Shown: in pieces, positions 21,072 to 32,314 of the stretch
Layout of the letters: the number at the start of each line of letters is the position of its first letter
How positions within the stretch are numbered: position 1 is the first letter of the stretch
Origin: Macrosoma leucophasiata
Taxonomy: Eukaryota > Arthropoda > Insecta > Lepidoptera > Hedylidae
Length of the DNA: 64,000 nt
Assembly: GCA_036365455.1 (NCBI GenBank)
Contig: JAWQUS010000008.1
Location: 19,885,501-19,949,500 of the forward strand
Direction of reading: 5' to 3'
Made by a program: the position numbers and the translations under genes
The notes under the pieces: model-generated
What the model was told of the DNA's origin: nothing
Seen by the model: the letters and a program-made list of their open reading frames with translations, nothing else
Databases searched by the model: none

Positions 21072-23045
21072 ATAATAATGAAAAATTCTTTATTGTACAC
21101 CAATTATTGAAACATGTTACATCAATAGAAGAATTAAAAATGCACAATTGGCAGTCTTATCGCTAACGCAATTTCTTACAGACAACCAGGTGGAGGAAAA
21201 GAGTGGCTATGTAATACAAGATAGGGGTGTACGATAGGAATAAATAAATAAAAACGAAATACTGGCAAATTAATTAATAAATGGTAGGTATATAAATAAA
21301 TAGATAGAAAACAAATAAATATAATATTATACAACTAAATAAATACTACATAAATACATACATAACTATATAATAACATACTTACAAGGATACACGTGCG
21401 GAAGAAAAATAAAAATTGTAAATAGATAAATAAAAGCATACAATTTCAAGGGAAAGAAAGCAATGACTATTGATTAAGGGAGATATAATACTCGGTCAAA
21501 TGTTTTTTAAAGGTCTCGAGGGTTTGTACTTGACGGACAATGGTAAGGCATTCCACAGACGTACAGCTGTATTAGTAAAGGAATTTGACACGAAGGACGA
21601 AGAATGGGAAGGAATCAAAAGTCGTAAATGATTGGAAGAGCGTAGAAAGAGGAAGTTGGAGAGGCTAAGGTAACGGAAATGTACTTTGAGGTATTGAGGA
21701 TAGTGAGGATAGAAAAGTAAACAATAAAGAAGAGATAGAATATGAGTATTCCTGCGAAGGCTTATTGGCAGCCACTTGAGTTGAACACGAAATTGGGAAA
21801 TGTGGTCGTATTTTCGTAAATCAAATACGAACCTTATACAAAGATTTTGCAAACGCTCAAGTTTATTTAGCTGCTCTTGGGTTAGATCGAGATAACATAT
21901 GTCAGCATAATCTAAAATGGGAAACAGGATTGATCGAACAAGCGTAACCTTAGTGGCAAAAGGTAAGAAATTGCTTAACCTTCTTAGAGAATCTACAGCA
22001 GCAAACATCTTCCTACTCACCTCACTAATCTGAGGAACCCAAGTCTGAGAACTATCCATGATTACACCCAGGTTTTTCACGGTCATAGAATATTTTATTA
22101 AAGACCCATCTAATGATATAGTTGGTAATGTATCAAAGTCAATTTTTCGAATCAACCGAGAGCTACCTATTATTATGGCTTGACTTTTTGCCGGCCTGAT
22201 TTATTATATTAACCTGAAGACCATAAGCTTTACCCCAATCTGATATTTTCTTTAAATTATTATTCATATTATGCATGGCTTCAGGAAGATTTTCAAGACT
22301 AGATTGTAAGTAAAGTTGTAAATCATCTGCATATAAGTGGTAGAGAGAAGTCAAATTATTACTGATGGAATTAATGAAAATAGTGAAGAGGAAAGGAGAC
22401 AACACGCCACCTTGTGGGACGCCAGCAGCGACATCACACCACGTGGAGAGCTCATCTTGCACACGGACACGCTGCCGACGTCCAAACAAGTAACTAGAAA
22501 ACCAATCAATCACCATCGGAGATATGTTAAGAGAACGAAGTATTGCGAGCATGATATCAAAATCGACCGTATTAAATGCGTTACTGAAGTCTAGGAGAGT
22601 TAAAATTGTTACCTGCCGATTCTCCATACCATCCCGAATATCTTCAGTTATTTTGACTAGGGCAGTGGACTTGCCATGGCCAGGTCGGAAACCGGATTAA
22701 GAAGAATTTAATAAGTTATGTTTGGTTAGAAAGATATATGATGATAATGATAATGACAAGACGCTCGAGGACTTTAGATATGAATGGGAGAACGGAAATG
22801 GGATGATAATCATGAAAGGACTTGGGATTAGGTTTTTTAGGTATTGGAATGATTTGAGCATCTTTCCAGACAGCAGGAAAAACACTGTGATCTATCGAAC
22901 AGTTCAGAATTGATGCGATTACTGGCGTTACAATATCTATCACGGGAATAATCATTTTCCGACTGACCATGTCATTACCCACGGCATCCGAATCAATAGA
23001 CAGGATAGTTCTCTTAACATCACTGTATTTACTTATTAAATTAAA
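21072..23045 (-). pseudogene. Decayed CR1-superfamily LINE, reverse transcriptase part
   Basis: On the minus strand three overlapping blocks rebuild most of a reverse transcriptase. The N-terminal block (23045-22716) has WKDAQIIPIPKK and DYHPISVLPFISKVLE. The central block (22627-22163) has LLDFSNAFNTVDFDI, AAGVPQGGVLSPFLF and the catalytic YADD box. The C-terminal block (22155-21496) has LNKLERLQNLCIRFVFDLRK and TAVRLWNALP. These motifs suit the CR1/L2/Daphne group of LINEs. It is broken by a (ATC)n expansion near 22740, a stop just after it (22697), and a frameshift near 22200. The 5' endonuclease part is missing. The 3' end is A/T-rich with AATAATAATG at 21070. Confidence 0.8.
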
Positions 23046-23489
23046 TTTAGTGTTAAAATATTTTTAAATCGCATAGGAATGTTAAAATTGAAAAAAAAAA
23101 CATATTGTTTGTTTCATTTTAATAAATCTACTAAATTGAACAGATTCGAGATATATATATTGAAAAGGACTTTGATGAAGCAATTCATGAAATTTAATGT
23201 ACCTAAGTAGGTATATTTGTTATCATATTTATTTTATCAAACCGTTTCACCACTGGTTGGCACACAGCACATGTGTTTTGACATTAACAATGTGAAGGTA
23301 ATTTACTGTGATTGTTGAAGTAATGTTAATTTTAACATAATAGGTATGTAATGAGTTTCTAATGAATATTAATAATAATAACAAATAATAGCTTCCTGCA
23401 CTCCACCTACATAAACAATAAGTGTGTCATATTTCAAGGAAGGGGCTAAAATTCAAAGGATACTACAACTACATAGAAACCAGAGTATT
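23046..23489. other. Intronic sequence, nothing recognised
   Basis: AT-rich; no coding signal. Confidence 0.35.
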
Positions 23490-23672
23490 CAATGTAAATC
23501 CGTTGCCAGTCCTAAGCTGTATATTCCCGTATCTAAATATAGCCGACGTATATTACCACCCTACCAGCACAATAAAGTGTTGAGCAATACCACTTAGTGA
23601 TAAATAGCTTAGTTAGTGCGGTGGTGCTTATGCTTACGAGTTCTGTGGTAGAAACTCTAGCACCAGTAATAC
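23490..23672 (-). repeat. Bm1-like SINE, old fragment
   Basis: Recognisable by AATACCACTTAGTGATAAAT and GTGCGGTGGTGCTTATGC; strongly diverged. Confidence 0.5.
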
Positions 23673-23704
23673 CAAACTCATCGCCATCATCATAATTCCA
23701 ACCA

Positions 23705-23850
23705 AATATGAAAGACATCCAATGCTTGGCTACTAACATAGGATTGGCTATCGTAGAGGGAATTATATCGCCGGACACTGCACGTCACGCGTTATTTTTT
23801 TTACTACCGCCCTATTGGAATGATATAACCGCGATTATTCCGTTGAATGT
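23705..23850 (-). repeat. LINE-tail-like repeat (family E)
   Basis: Shares GGATTGGC..ATCGCCGGACACTG and CTACCGCCCTATTGGAATG with copies at 38976 and 52120. Confidence 0.5.
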
Positions 23851-23939
23851 CAAACTTCTTATTTTTAATCTATATTATAATAAAACTGTAGAAGTGTAAA
23901 TTCTGTACATTAAAAATATTGAAAAAATAAATACCAGGG

Positions 23940-24545
23940 GATGTCAGTAAATCGATACCGAACCCAAATATGTGATTAGATTTTTTTTTGTCTGCCTGTC
24001 TGTCTGTCTGTCTGTTTGTTCAAGCATCGCAGAAAAACTACCGGTCCGATTACACTGAAACTTATATGTTATGATTATACTTTAACCTTTGGCGCACAAC
24101 ACTGGGTACTTTTTATCCCGGAAAAATGTCTGTTTGTCTGTGTGTTTGTGCATGCTAATTTCAGAAACAGCTTATTCGATTGTGGTTTTCACTAATATAT
24201 TGAGATAAGTTTCACTTAACGTTTAGTGTTTGTTTCATGTAAATCAGTTCAAAAATAAAAAAGTTATGTCAATTTAAAGAATCATATCGAATATTTTTAA
24301 GCTATTTTGTATCTTAGTGCCATTTTTTAGGGGTTTTCGTACCTAAAAGGTAAAAACGGACCCTACGGATTACTAATCTTCCGCTGTCTGTCTGTCTGTC
24401 TGACCGTCCGTCCGTCTGTCTGTCTGTCACCAGCCTGTATCTCATAAATAGTGAAAGCTAGAAAGCGAATAGTTTCACAAATTATGATAACAACAAAATT
24501 AATTACTGAAAATAAGAAAATGAAAATGTGAAGGGGTCCAAGGGG
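23940..24545 (+). repeat. Fragments of Helitron-like and GGGTTCCGTA-type repeats
   Basis: Contains (TGTC)n tracts, CCGGTCCGATTACACTGAAAC, and a GGTAAAAACGGACCC end resembling the element at 18125. Confidence 0.45.
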
Positions 24546-24664
24546 CATACATCAAACGTGTTTTTTTTTGTATATTTTTTGCTCGATAATAATAATGGTA
24601 GCAAGTAGACGCTTAAAAATTTCACAGAATTTTTAGGTCTTATGTTGTATATTACCTTCCATCT

Positions 24665-24852
24665 TCTAATATATAAAATTCTCGTGTCACAGTTTTCGTT
24701 GCCATACTCCTCCGAAACGGCTGGACAGATTCTCATGAAATTTTGTGAGCATATTGGGTAGGTCTGAGAATCGGCCAACATGTATTTTTCATAACATTTT
24801 TGGACATTTTTTTTATTTTCTATTGCGATACGAAGTTAGCCGGGACAGCTAG
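24665..24852 (+). mobile_element. Helitron-like element (family Y), 188 bp
   Basis: Begins TCTAATATATAAAATTCTCG and ends GCCGGGACAGCTAG followed by T. TC start, CTRR end and insertion at A/T are the Helitron rule. Non-autonomous. Confidence 0.6.
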
Positions 24853-25701
24853 TAATAAATAATTAAATAAAAATGAAATGTAATGTAATTTTTCACTTCT
24901 GCCGTATAGATCTATCTTTCATCTTTCATTCTCTCTCAGTAGCTCTAATTGACTGAAACTTCGCAAAACTTTATAATTATTGTCTATAAAAAAATATTAT
25001 GCATAGAAATTTAAAATGGTCTTTTCGAAAATACGGTTCAGCGTAGGATGGACGTTTGTAGGTAGGTACTTACACGACTGAGCGTTTAAACAGATAATTA
25101 GCAATTTTTCGCAATCCTAGCAGCCTGTGAGCTTTAATTCCCGATGGTCAAACGTCTAATATCGAGTACAGAGAAGCATTACTGTAAAGTAGATTTTTTT
25201 AGCCAAATTTTATATCCAAATGCGCTGCCCAAAGTCCCAAAGTCACTGTTCCACGCGAACAAAGTCGCAGGCACAGCTAGTCTATATAATAAATTTCTAA
25301 TTTTTTTAACGTATATCTCGTAATCTAAGATCTTCATCTCTCATTCGCTTATCACTTGGACCACCAATGAACAGCGGCACGCGTCCTACACCGGATACTG
25401 CCGTGGAGCGCGTGCGCCGACGATTCCTATGTTCAATGGAACGTACGGAGGCACACTTGAAACATTTTTATTGTAACTAGCGCGAGGGGTTGAACGCATT
25501 GTCAAAGATCCCCACGTTTTAAAGGAACTCCGTTGCTGTTTTGAAAGAAATAGTTAATTTGTGGAGCGTGCTGCTATAGTACCACGAACAGTACCTGGAA
25601 AGAAAGAAATAAAAACGTTTATTCAGCACGAAGCCCGAGACACTGAAATACATATTTAAAAGAGAACAAACCCTTCACAAAATAAACTAACACTTAGTAA
25701 A
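24853..25701. other. Intronic sequence with a Helitron-like 3' end
   Basis: CGCAGGCACAGCTAG at about 25266-25280 is a Helitron-type terminus. A CpG-richer patch at 25360-25460 is unexplained. No gene. Confidence 0.35.
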
Positions 25702-26380
25702 TCTATACAAATAAATAAAATTGGAGTGTCTGTTTGCAATATGAAATTTACCGCTTTTTACTAAATGCATATGTATGTAATATTGTTTTGGTATATGTAC
25801 CATGTATACATACTATGCGCATGGCCCAGCAGCTGGTGTAGATCGTAAGCGATCTGCTCGGTTAAGCACTACGGGCGCGGTCGGGTAGTGTGATGGGTGT
25901 CCGCTAGTGGCAAATTAAATGCGCGTTTCCGTGCTTCGGAGGGCACGTTAAGCCGTCGGTCCCGGTTGCTATCGATGGATAGCAGTCGTTAAACCTTGTT
26001 GGAGGCCTTATGGGCGGTTTGAAAACATCCGACAGTGGGTTGGCCACTAACCCACCCACCTCCACCAATCCGCATTGGAGCAGCGTGGTGGAGTAAGCTC
26101 CAGGCCTCCCCCCCAAAAAAGGGGAGAGACTCGTGCCCAGCAGTGGGACGTATAATGGGCTGCCATTATTATTATTATTATACATACTATGTATGCATGG
26201 TAAAACAATTTTTTTTACAATATTTGTATATCGGTCTGTCTGTCTGTCTGTTTGTTTGTTGGGGCTAATCTCGGGAACGGCTGGAGTAACTTAGGCTACT
26301 TTTACTAGCTGCGCTCACGATCACGTCCGGGTACTGAACAATCATACATTCTCACGCAAAAGAAGTCGCGGGCACAGCTA
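25702..26380 (+). mobile_element. Helitron-like element (family I) split by a SINE
   Basis: Begins TCTATACAAATAAATAAAAT. Its second half resumes after the SINE at 26179 and ends GCGGGCACAGCTA. Homologous to 43817-44130 and 57313-57626. Confidence 0.65.
25818..26178 (+). repeat. 5S-rRNA-headed SINE (family D) with TSD
   Basis: Full length. 5S-like head ACTCGG-type..GGGCGCGGTCGGGTAGTGTG, body, then GCAGTGGGACGTATAATGGG and (ATT)n. Flanked by TATACATACTATG on both sides (25805-25817, 26179-26191). Confidence 0.85.
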
Positions 26381-26884
26381 TTACGTAATAAATAATGTGT
26401 CAATGGCTGTGTCCCCTAATGTATAGTGTGTATTCTTCTTTTAAGCGACTTCCAAACTCTTCCAAAACAACTTCACCTATTTTTATGTTTTTTGTGTATG
26501 TTTGAGAGGTCTGAGAACAGGTCTACGAATAAGTCTAGGGTAGGGTAGTGTAAGATTAGGGTCGAAATGTATATTTTATTTGCCGGGAACGCTAGTTTTC
26601 CTATTATACTACTCACTAGGTACTCTACATGTCAAAGCATGCTTACTTAATATTGAAATTAAAAAGTTTTACTACAAAAAATTTACCTACTTTTTCGAAA
26701 TAATAATATATGCTTTTAAAGATTTTTTAAAATCATCTTACCGGAGGATTGAACACACGTTATTTTTATGTTAATAAAAAAATCAAGGGATTAGTTTTCT
26801 AATGACACCCAAGCCAAACCCATTTATAAATGAATTGAGATAATGAACGTACCCAGTGATCTGCAGCCGGATCTCTTACTATTA
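26381..26884. other. Intronic sequence with a Helitron-like scrap
   Basis: About 26430-26600 resembles family Y (GAGAGGTCTGAGAACAGGTC.. then GCCGGGAACGCTAG). The rest is unrecognised. Confidence 0.35.
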
Positions 26885-27240
26885 AAACTTCAGGTGTCGC
26901 AAATTCAGGGGCGCGGCTATATGCCCAGCTAGAGCCAGGGCAACGGTTGCACCGTATAACTGTGGGGGCCGTCATCTTGGTGGGGACGCCCGCCACCCTT
27001 TGTTGTTATAGCCGAGTGCTGGAGAATCCCGGTGCAACCATCAGCAATAGAGAAGAGGATGAGCGCGCAGCAGGACCTGGATGCCAACACATGATAGCAT
27101 GAGTCCACGGTGCCCACCTCTTCAACCCCAAGAGGGTGCCAAACGCCGCCCTGCAGCCGCAGGGCATAAAAAGGGTATGTCCCGATGCTGCATCAGCGTC
27201 GCGCGAATGGTGCGCGCGAAGTGATGATGAGTCGCAACAT
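26885..27240 (+). repeat. GC-rich retroelement 3'-end-like block
   Basis: Sharp GC-rich island with no coding frame, ending GAAGTGATGATGAG, the style of several lepidopteran LINE tails. Identity unproven. Confidence 0.35.
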
Positions 27241-27472
27241 ATTTACAGTTACAAAACTCTCCACTTCATCACTCTCCAATATCAATCAAATTTAACTTTT
27301 ATTACCACCAAATAAGATACCCATGTGTTCAAGCGTCCAGTTTTCTCGTAGTACGTTGAAACCTCGTTGTAAGCTTTGGTGCTGGACGTCTGATTGCTAC
27401 CTACTTCCATAATTGACATTTAAATAATACTTATTGAAAATCATAATACTGAATAATTTTTGACGACCCGTT
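27241..27472. other. Intronic sequence, nothing recognised
   Basis: Short AT-rich spacer. Confidence 0.35.
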
Positions 27473-27665
27473 TAGACCAGTGGTGTGAGACGACGGTTTA
27501 ATTCGAAGGGTTTTGGTTTCGATCCTCACTCTAAATAAATATTTGTATAGCCTACAGATATTTGTTTCGTATCTGAATGTTGGTGTATGTTGGTGTATGT
27601 GTTGCGTGTGTATAATGGCACCGACGACACAGCGTATTTATTATTATTTATATGTTTTTGTTCAA
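27473..27665 (+). repeat. tRNA-headed SINE (family V)
   Basis: ACGACCCGTTTAGACCAG head, box-B-like GGTTTCGATCC, AATAAATATTTGTATAGCC body. Confidence 0.6.
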
Positions 27666-27724
27666 AATCAATTTTTGTCAAATAGCACATTACTATGAAG
27701 TACTATGAACGTTTGCTGGTGTCA

Positions 27725-27885
27725 TGCTGGTGTATAGCTCCAGTAACAGAGCTCGAACTAGTGGATGTGGAGTTCAAAGTAATGGACCCATCGCATTACC
27801 CAGTCTACTTGCCATTCAGTGTTATCGTGTTCCAGTCAAGAGTTAATACGTGTACCGTAATTTCCGGTATTGATGCTTAAATAAA
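27725..27885 (+). repeat. Bm1-like SINE, old fragment
   Basis: CTGGTGTATAGCTCCAGTAA, CGCATTACCCAGTCTACTTG and GTGTTATCGTGTTCCAGTCA mark it as a diverged 5' half. Confidence 0.55.
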
Positions 27886-28183
27886 TAGCATAGGGCTGAA
27901 GAGTGGAAGAATAAATATACATTAAGGCACGAATCTACATTGAAATCTCATGTATGTAGATGTTTTAAGGCTACTGGATTAATTTACCACGTATGTAAAA
28001 GTCTCTTTATATTTCTGTTTTCATGACACAAAGCAAAGAGTAAACAAATACTACACAAAGAAGAATAAAATAAAAAAAATGTGACATACGTCACTATCAG
28101 TACTAAAGAATTTCTCAAAATGCATCCATTAATTTAATTTTTTTTATTTTGTGTAAAGAGCTGTAAATACATTTGTAACCAAG
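27886..28183 (+). promoter_or_regulatory. Upstream region of DRC11
   Basis: No repeat. About 100 bp before the start codon is GTGACATACGTCAC, with a CRE-like TACGTCA half. AT-rich leader. The start-codon context CCAAGATGTC is good. No clear TATA box. Promoter position is inferred only from proximity. Confidence 0.3.
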
Positions 28184-30892
28184 ATGTCAAACAAAGATTA
28201 CTATGAACTCTGGTTGAAAATCAAGCAACAAATTCAATCGTCCTTAGCTGAAGATGAACGTCTTCAGGAACTGGCCATAAATTCTATTGGTATCAAGCCA
28301 CAAGCTACCGCAGTCGAAATCGTGTCTAGAGTTTATTGCAAATATTGTGACCTGTATAATAAATTATGTGAATGCTACGATCAAATGCAACAAGTGCAAA
28401 GACGTCCATATATAAAAGTTATAATAGATGCTTTGACTTGTAGATTACTTGAACTTAAATCGACATTAGAAGAAGTTGAAGTTTTCGAGTTTACGTATCC
28501 AGATAATGCACTTCAGCAAATGTTAATGGTGCCCCAAGACATAGAGATCTTATGCCCATTTTTCTACCCATTTGAAATTCGTCAAGAAGAAATGCAATAT
28601 ATCGTTGATCAAATCTTTGCTGGAAACAGAATTGGTGACCCAACACCAACTCCATCAGAAATTGAAAGACGAGAAGGAATACTTTTGGAAGAGGAAGCTA
28701 GAAAACGTGAGGAGAAAGAAATAGAGCTTAAAAGAAAATTAGCCATGGGTGAAGAGATTATAGACTCTGAGGCCGAGGGAGTAACAATGTCACCTGAAGA
28801 ATTGGAGGAATTACGGCTTAAACAGGAATACGAGACACATCTTATGAATATTCAGCGTATGGAAAGATCTCGTGTTGCTATTCGCGAGAAAACACGTAAA
28901 TTTAATAAAGACACCAATCTTTATTTGGAACTTGCTGGCTTGAAGGCGCCGCAAGCAAAAGAACAGCTTCGCCAAAAAGCGGCGTCATTTATTCAAAAAA
29001 TTTACAGACAATTTATGGAAATCAAACGTAAACATCATATAGACAATAAAGTTAAAACAAAACTTGATATGATTATGCCATCCTGGTCAGCACCTTCTGC
29101 TAAGATTCAGTTAGAAAGAATTAAACAAGATCGAAGAAACTTCCGACACAAATATTATGAGAAATGGTTGAAAGAAAATTTAAAAGAACATAGCCGAGTT
29201 CTGCGGTTAAGGAAAGATAATATCATGGAAGATATTTCGGATGAAATCAGACAGTGGTTTAGAGAATGGTATAATCAAGTACGACTGTTTGATGAGTTTC
29301 CCTGGCTCGAAGAAGGTGGTTCAATTTTAATTGTAAGAGGAGAAACGTTTACGATAGAAGAATATATAGAATGGCAAGCAGCTGAGGAAAAACGGCTTAA
29401 AGCAGAAGCAGGTAGTCCGAAAACTAAGGAACAAATTAAAGCAGAAAAAATTGCTGCTCGAGAGGAAAAGAAGAGACTCGATGCCGAAGCCAAAATAAAA
29501 GAAAAGAAAAGATTACTTGATTATAAAAAGTCCCGACTCAACCCAGATAATGATCCTGGTATTTACATCAGTATTGGTAATAATAATGAAGCTTTACTTG
29601 ATTCCTGGAAAAATTATCAACTTCAATGGAAAGAAATTGACTCGCCTGACGCTCCTCTTGACGCTATTAAAGGTCATATTATGGATCTAATAATAAAAAA
29701 TGCGTATCAAGATGCACAATTTGAATTACGTCCAATAGTAGACGAAATGATGCGATTAGAATTAAATGCTTTAAAAAATTCTTTGAAAATGGATTATCTA
29801 GCAGCAGGCATTCTAAAACCTCCACAAAGTCAAAAAAGAAAGAAACCAAAAAAAATTAAACCACCCAAACCTGATAAAAATAAGCCAGCTAATATGTTTC
29901 AAAAACTAGTCGACGAAGGAATTGTCAGAAAATATCCAAGAATAACCCTTGATGAATTTTGGGGAGATCGAAATTTTGCCGAAGCAGATTTGAGAGCAGT
30001 CTTATGGACACCTACTTTCACACCACCTTGTTTAGGAGATGTTAAGGAACAAGTTAGAAATCGATGCTTATTAACTCTTGGATCTACATGTCCAAATGCT
30101 GTTAGGGCTCAGTTACTAGCGGGACCGAAAGGTGCCGGTAAACGAACATTAATTTATGCGATAGCAACCGAAACAAATTCAATTTTAATCGACCTTTCAC
30201 CCATGAATGTTTATAATAAATTTCCTGGTCCCAAAAACTTGAAAACTATGTTTCAATTCGTTAATAAAATAAGCAGATTGATGCAACCCACCATTATATT
30301 AGTGGATAATGCTGATAAAATATTTTTAAAGAAAGTATCGAAAGAAGAAAAAATATTTGATCCTACACGCCTTCAAAAAGATTTTTTTAAAGAGATAATA
30401 AAGCCAATACAGGTCAGTTCAGACAAAATACTGGTTTTAGGGACAGCATCAGAACCTTGGTTGGCAAAAACTGCACCAATGTCAAAAGTATTTCCATCGC
30501 TAATTCTTATACCACGATCAGATTACGGTTCAATATCGTTTATTTTAACGAAATTATTTATGAAATATCATGGCATTAATCGTGAATTAGACGTGCACAG
30601 CATCGCGCAAACTTTGCGCGGATATGATATAAACAGTATCAGAAAAGCGGTGGATAAATTAATGGATGGAAAACGCGTTGCTCAGTTGTATCACAAGCCG
30701 TTGGAACCTGTAGAAGTAGTCGATGCAGTCGTAGATCTGGAAGGGTCTAATTACACTAGTGTGGAAGACTATGATATGTTTAAACAATGGTATTTGTCAT
30801 ATTCGCCATTTGGCCAAAAATATCTGGATTACATGATAATGTTGGAATCTCAGCTCACGTATAAATTGAAAGCCGACAAAAAGAAGAAATGA
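28184..30892 (+). CDS. DRC11: IQ and AAA domain protein, dynein regulatory complex subunit 11
   Basis: Single uninterrupted frame of 902 codons. Known role of the family: a subunit of the nexin-dynein regulatory complex, which links doublet microtubules in motile cilia and sperm flagella. Visible parts: N-terminal conserved region starting MSNKDYYELWLKIKQQIQ; charged coiled coil at about 160-245; IQ motif I270-Q271..R275 for calmodulin-like binding; Lys/Glu-rich helix at about 412-450; basic linker KKPKKIKPPKPDK at about 550-566; then a C-terminal AAA domain with Walker A GPKGAGKRT (647-655), Walker B-like IILVDNAD (704-711), and sensor-1-like VLGTAS near 750. Walker B has Asn709 where an acidic residue is usual, so hydrolysis may be weak or absent. 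Length is near that of animal orthologues. No intron, and it lies wholly within the host gene's 42-kb intron on the same strand, which suggests retroposition or complete intron loss. No A-tail or TSD remains visible, so any retroposition is old; the intact frame argues it is functional. Confidence 0.92.
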   Translation: MSNKDYYELWLKIKQQIQSSLAEDERLQELAINSIGIKPQATAVEIVSRVYCKYCDLYNKLCECYDQMQQVQRRPYIKVIIDALTCRLLELKSTLEEVEVFEFTYPDNALQQMLMVPQDIEILCPFFYPFEIRQEEMQYIVDQIFAGNRIGDPTPTPSEIERREGILLEEEARKREEKEIELKRKLAMGEEIIDSEAEGVTMSPEELEELRLKQEYETHLMNIQRMERSRVAIREKTRKFNKDTNLYLELAGLKAPQAKEQLRQKAASFIQKIYRQFMEIKRKHHIDNKVKTKLDMIMPSWSAPSAKIQLERIKQDRRNFRHKYYEKWLKENLKEHSRVLRLRKDNIMEDISDEIRQWFREWYNQVRLFDEFPWLEEGGSILIVRGETFTIEEYIEWQAAEEKRLKAEAGSPKTKEQIKAEKIAAREEKKRLDAEAKIKEKKRLLDYKKSRLNPDNDPGIYISIGNNNEALLDSWKNYQLQWKEIDSPDAPLDAIKGHIMDLIIKNAYQDAQFELRPIVDEMMRLELNALKNSLKMDYLAAGILKPPQSQKRKKPKKIKPPKPDKNKPANMFQKLVDEGIVRKYPRITLDEFWGDRNFAEADLRAVLWTPTFTPPCLGDVKEQVRNRCLLTLGSTCPNAVRAQLLAGPKGAGKRTLIYAIATETNSILIDLSPMNVYNKFPGPKNLKTMFQFVNKISRLMQPTIILVDNADKIFLKKVSKEEKIFDPTRLQKDFFKEIIKPIQVSSDKILVLGTASEPWLAKTAPMSKVFPSLILIPRSDYGSISFILTKLFMKYHGINRELDVHSIAQTLRGYDINSIRKAVDKLMDGKRVAQLYHKPLEPVEVVDAVVDLEGSNYTSVEDYDMFKQWYLSYSPFGQKYLDYMIMLESQLTYKLKADKKKK

Positions 30893-31474
30893 GTAGTTCT
30901 CTGATATTTTTCAGAATTTACCATCATCCCTAAATTTTAGGTTGGTTCAGTAGATATTCACTTTTAATATTAACTACCTTTTTGCTTATATTTACTTCGG
31001 TACTTTACTTTTTTATCTTTTATCTCCGAAATATAATTTATATCTTGTAAAAGTACTCGAATACATAACTCGAATTCTTATTTATAACCCCAGCCTTTCT
31101 TTCAAAGGGGCAGCACCATGGCAGCACTATCGCGATAAACAGTCCCAAGGGGTTCGTATCGAGGGTGCAACAAAGGCACACCGCCAGTTTTATTTTGAGT
31201 TCTACATAATAACGATAGATGACTCTGCTCCTCTGTAAGTGCAACTCTCGCTCAGTACGTAAATGCAGTATTTATTAGTTTTATAAGTATTTACTAGATG
31301 GCGTAGTGGAATAATAAAATATGTTTTGAACACCTACAGTGATATTCCGTCTTAGTTATCTCCGACTTGATTCCGGAAAGAACCACTAATACTAATTGAT
31401 TTTGTAGGTATTGCTCTTAAAGCTAGTAGTGTTTTTTTTCGACGTTCGGATAATTTAGCAGATAACGCAAGTTT
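30893..31474. other. Downstream of DRC11
   Basis: No AATAAA within about 400 bp of the stop; the first is at 31313. Otherwise unrecognised. Confidence 0.35.
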
Positions 31475-31776
31475 TTTTTTTAATTTACTTACTTAATGAA
31501 GGGCATGCAGCTCGCATTGATGTCAGAAAATAGTAACAATATGTTGATGTTAAGTGATGACTGCAGCCTATAGACATGAGCATCAAAACCAGAGGTCAAA
31601 ATACAGATGCGTTGCCACCCCTAAGACCTAAGGTGTCATGTGTCTGTTATTAATTAGATAATACGAGGCTATACATTACCATCTAACCGGAACACGATAG
31701 TGCCGAACACTACTATTTTTAAGTAATGTGGTGATGCCAACGAGCTGCTGCACTTGGAACTGTACCACCAGTAAAA
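31475..31776 (-). repeat. Bm1-like SINE, diverged
   Basis: Minus-strand copy with a T-run at the left. It carries an inserted repeat of TGATGT..AACAATATGTTGATGT near its 3' end. Confidence 0.65.
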
Positions 31777-31896
31777 ATTATTATAATTAAAGTATAGGAA
31801 TTCAGAGGAGGCTGTAGTCTTTTATTAAGCTTATGATTGACGACTTACAATTGCCTCAGGCCTCAACAGTCTAGTTTAAAAAGAAAATAAAATCAC

Positions 31897-32080
31897 GTAC
31901 AGTGCTCATAATACACATCGAGCCTATGAAAGGGACAATCGACTAGTTTCGGTTTCATAGAGCGTTTTTTGATCAAAATGGTCGACAAACGTCAAATAGG
32001 TAAGGTGATGACGCTCTACAGATCCGAAATAAGCCGGCACCTCTGCCTGAGGTCGATGTGCATTAGTTGTCTAAATAATA
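31897..32080. repeat. MITE (family P), shortened copy
   Basis: Ends GTACAGTGCTC..CACATCGAGCC and GGTCGATGTGCATTAGTTGT. Lacks the middle present in the copies at 39383 and 44391. Confidence 0.6.
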
Positions 32081-32094
32081 ATAAACAATTTCAC

Positions 32095-32240
32095 GCACTC
32101 ATTTAAATATTTGGGCGACAGGCATAGGACCACTTGGTCTTGTACTTTGACAGAGGGAAAAGCCTGCATATGGCTACTCCCCTCCGGTCCGCCGCGGCCG
32201 GTGGCCGTGGCCCGTGTTGCTCTATGTTGCCCATGCATTG
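32095..32240 (-). repeat. Family-B MITE, end fragment
   Basis: Reverse-complement match to one end of 37351-37908, including ATATGGCTACTCCCCTCCGG and GTGTTGCTCTATG. Confidence 0.6.
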
Positions 32241-32314
32241 TTGTGTCTTACATTCAATCTCTCAAACGTATTTTTTAGGTTTAATAATATATCTATGATA
32301 TGGAAACCTCGTTG

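Noticed and set aside
24363..24440. GTCT repeat tract considered as a CRISPR-like or satellite array
   Set aside because: It is the simple (TGTC)n tract typical of several lepidopteran repeats.
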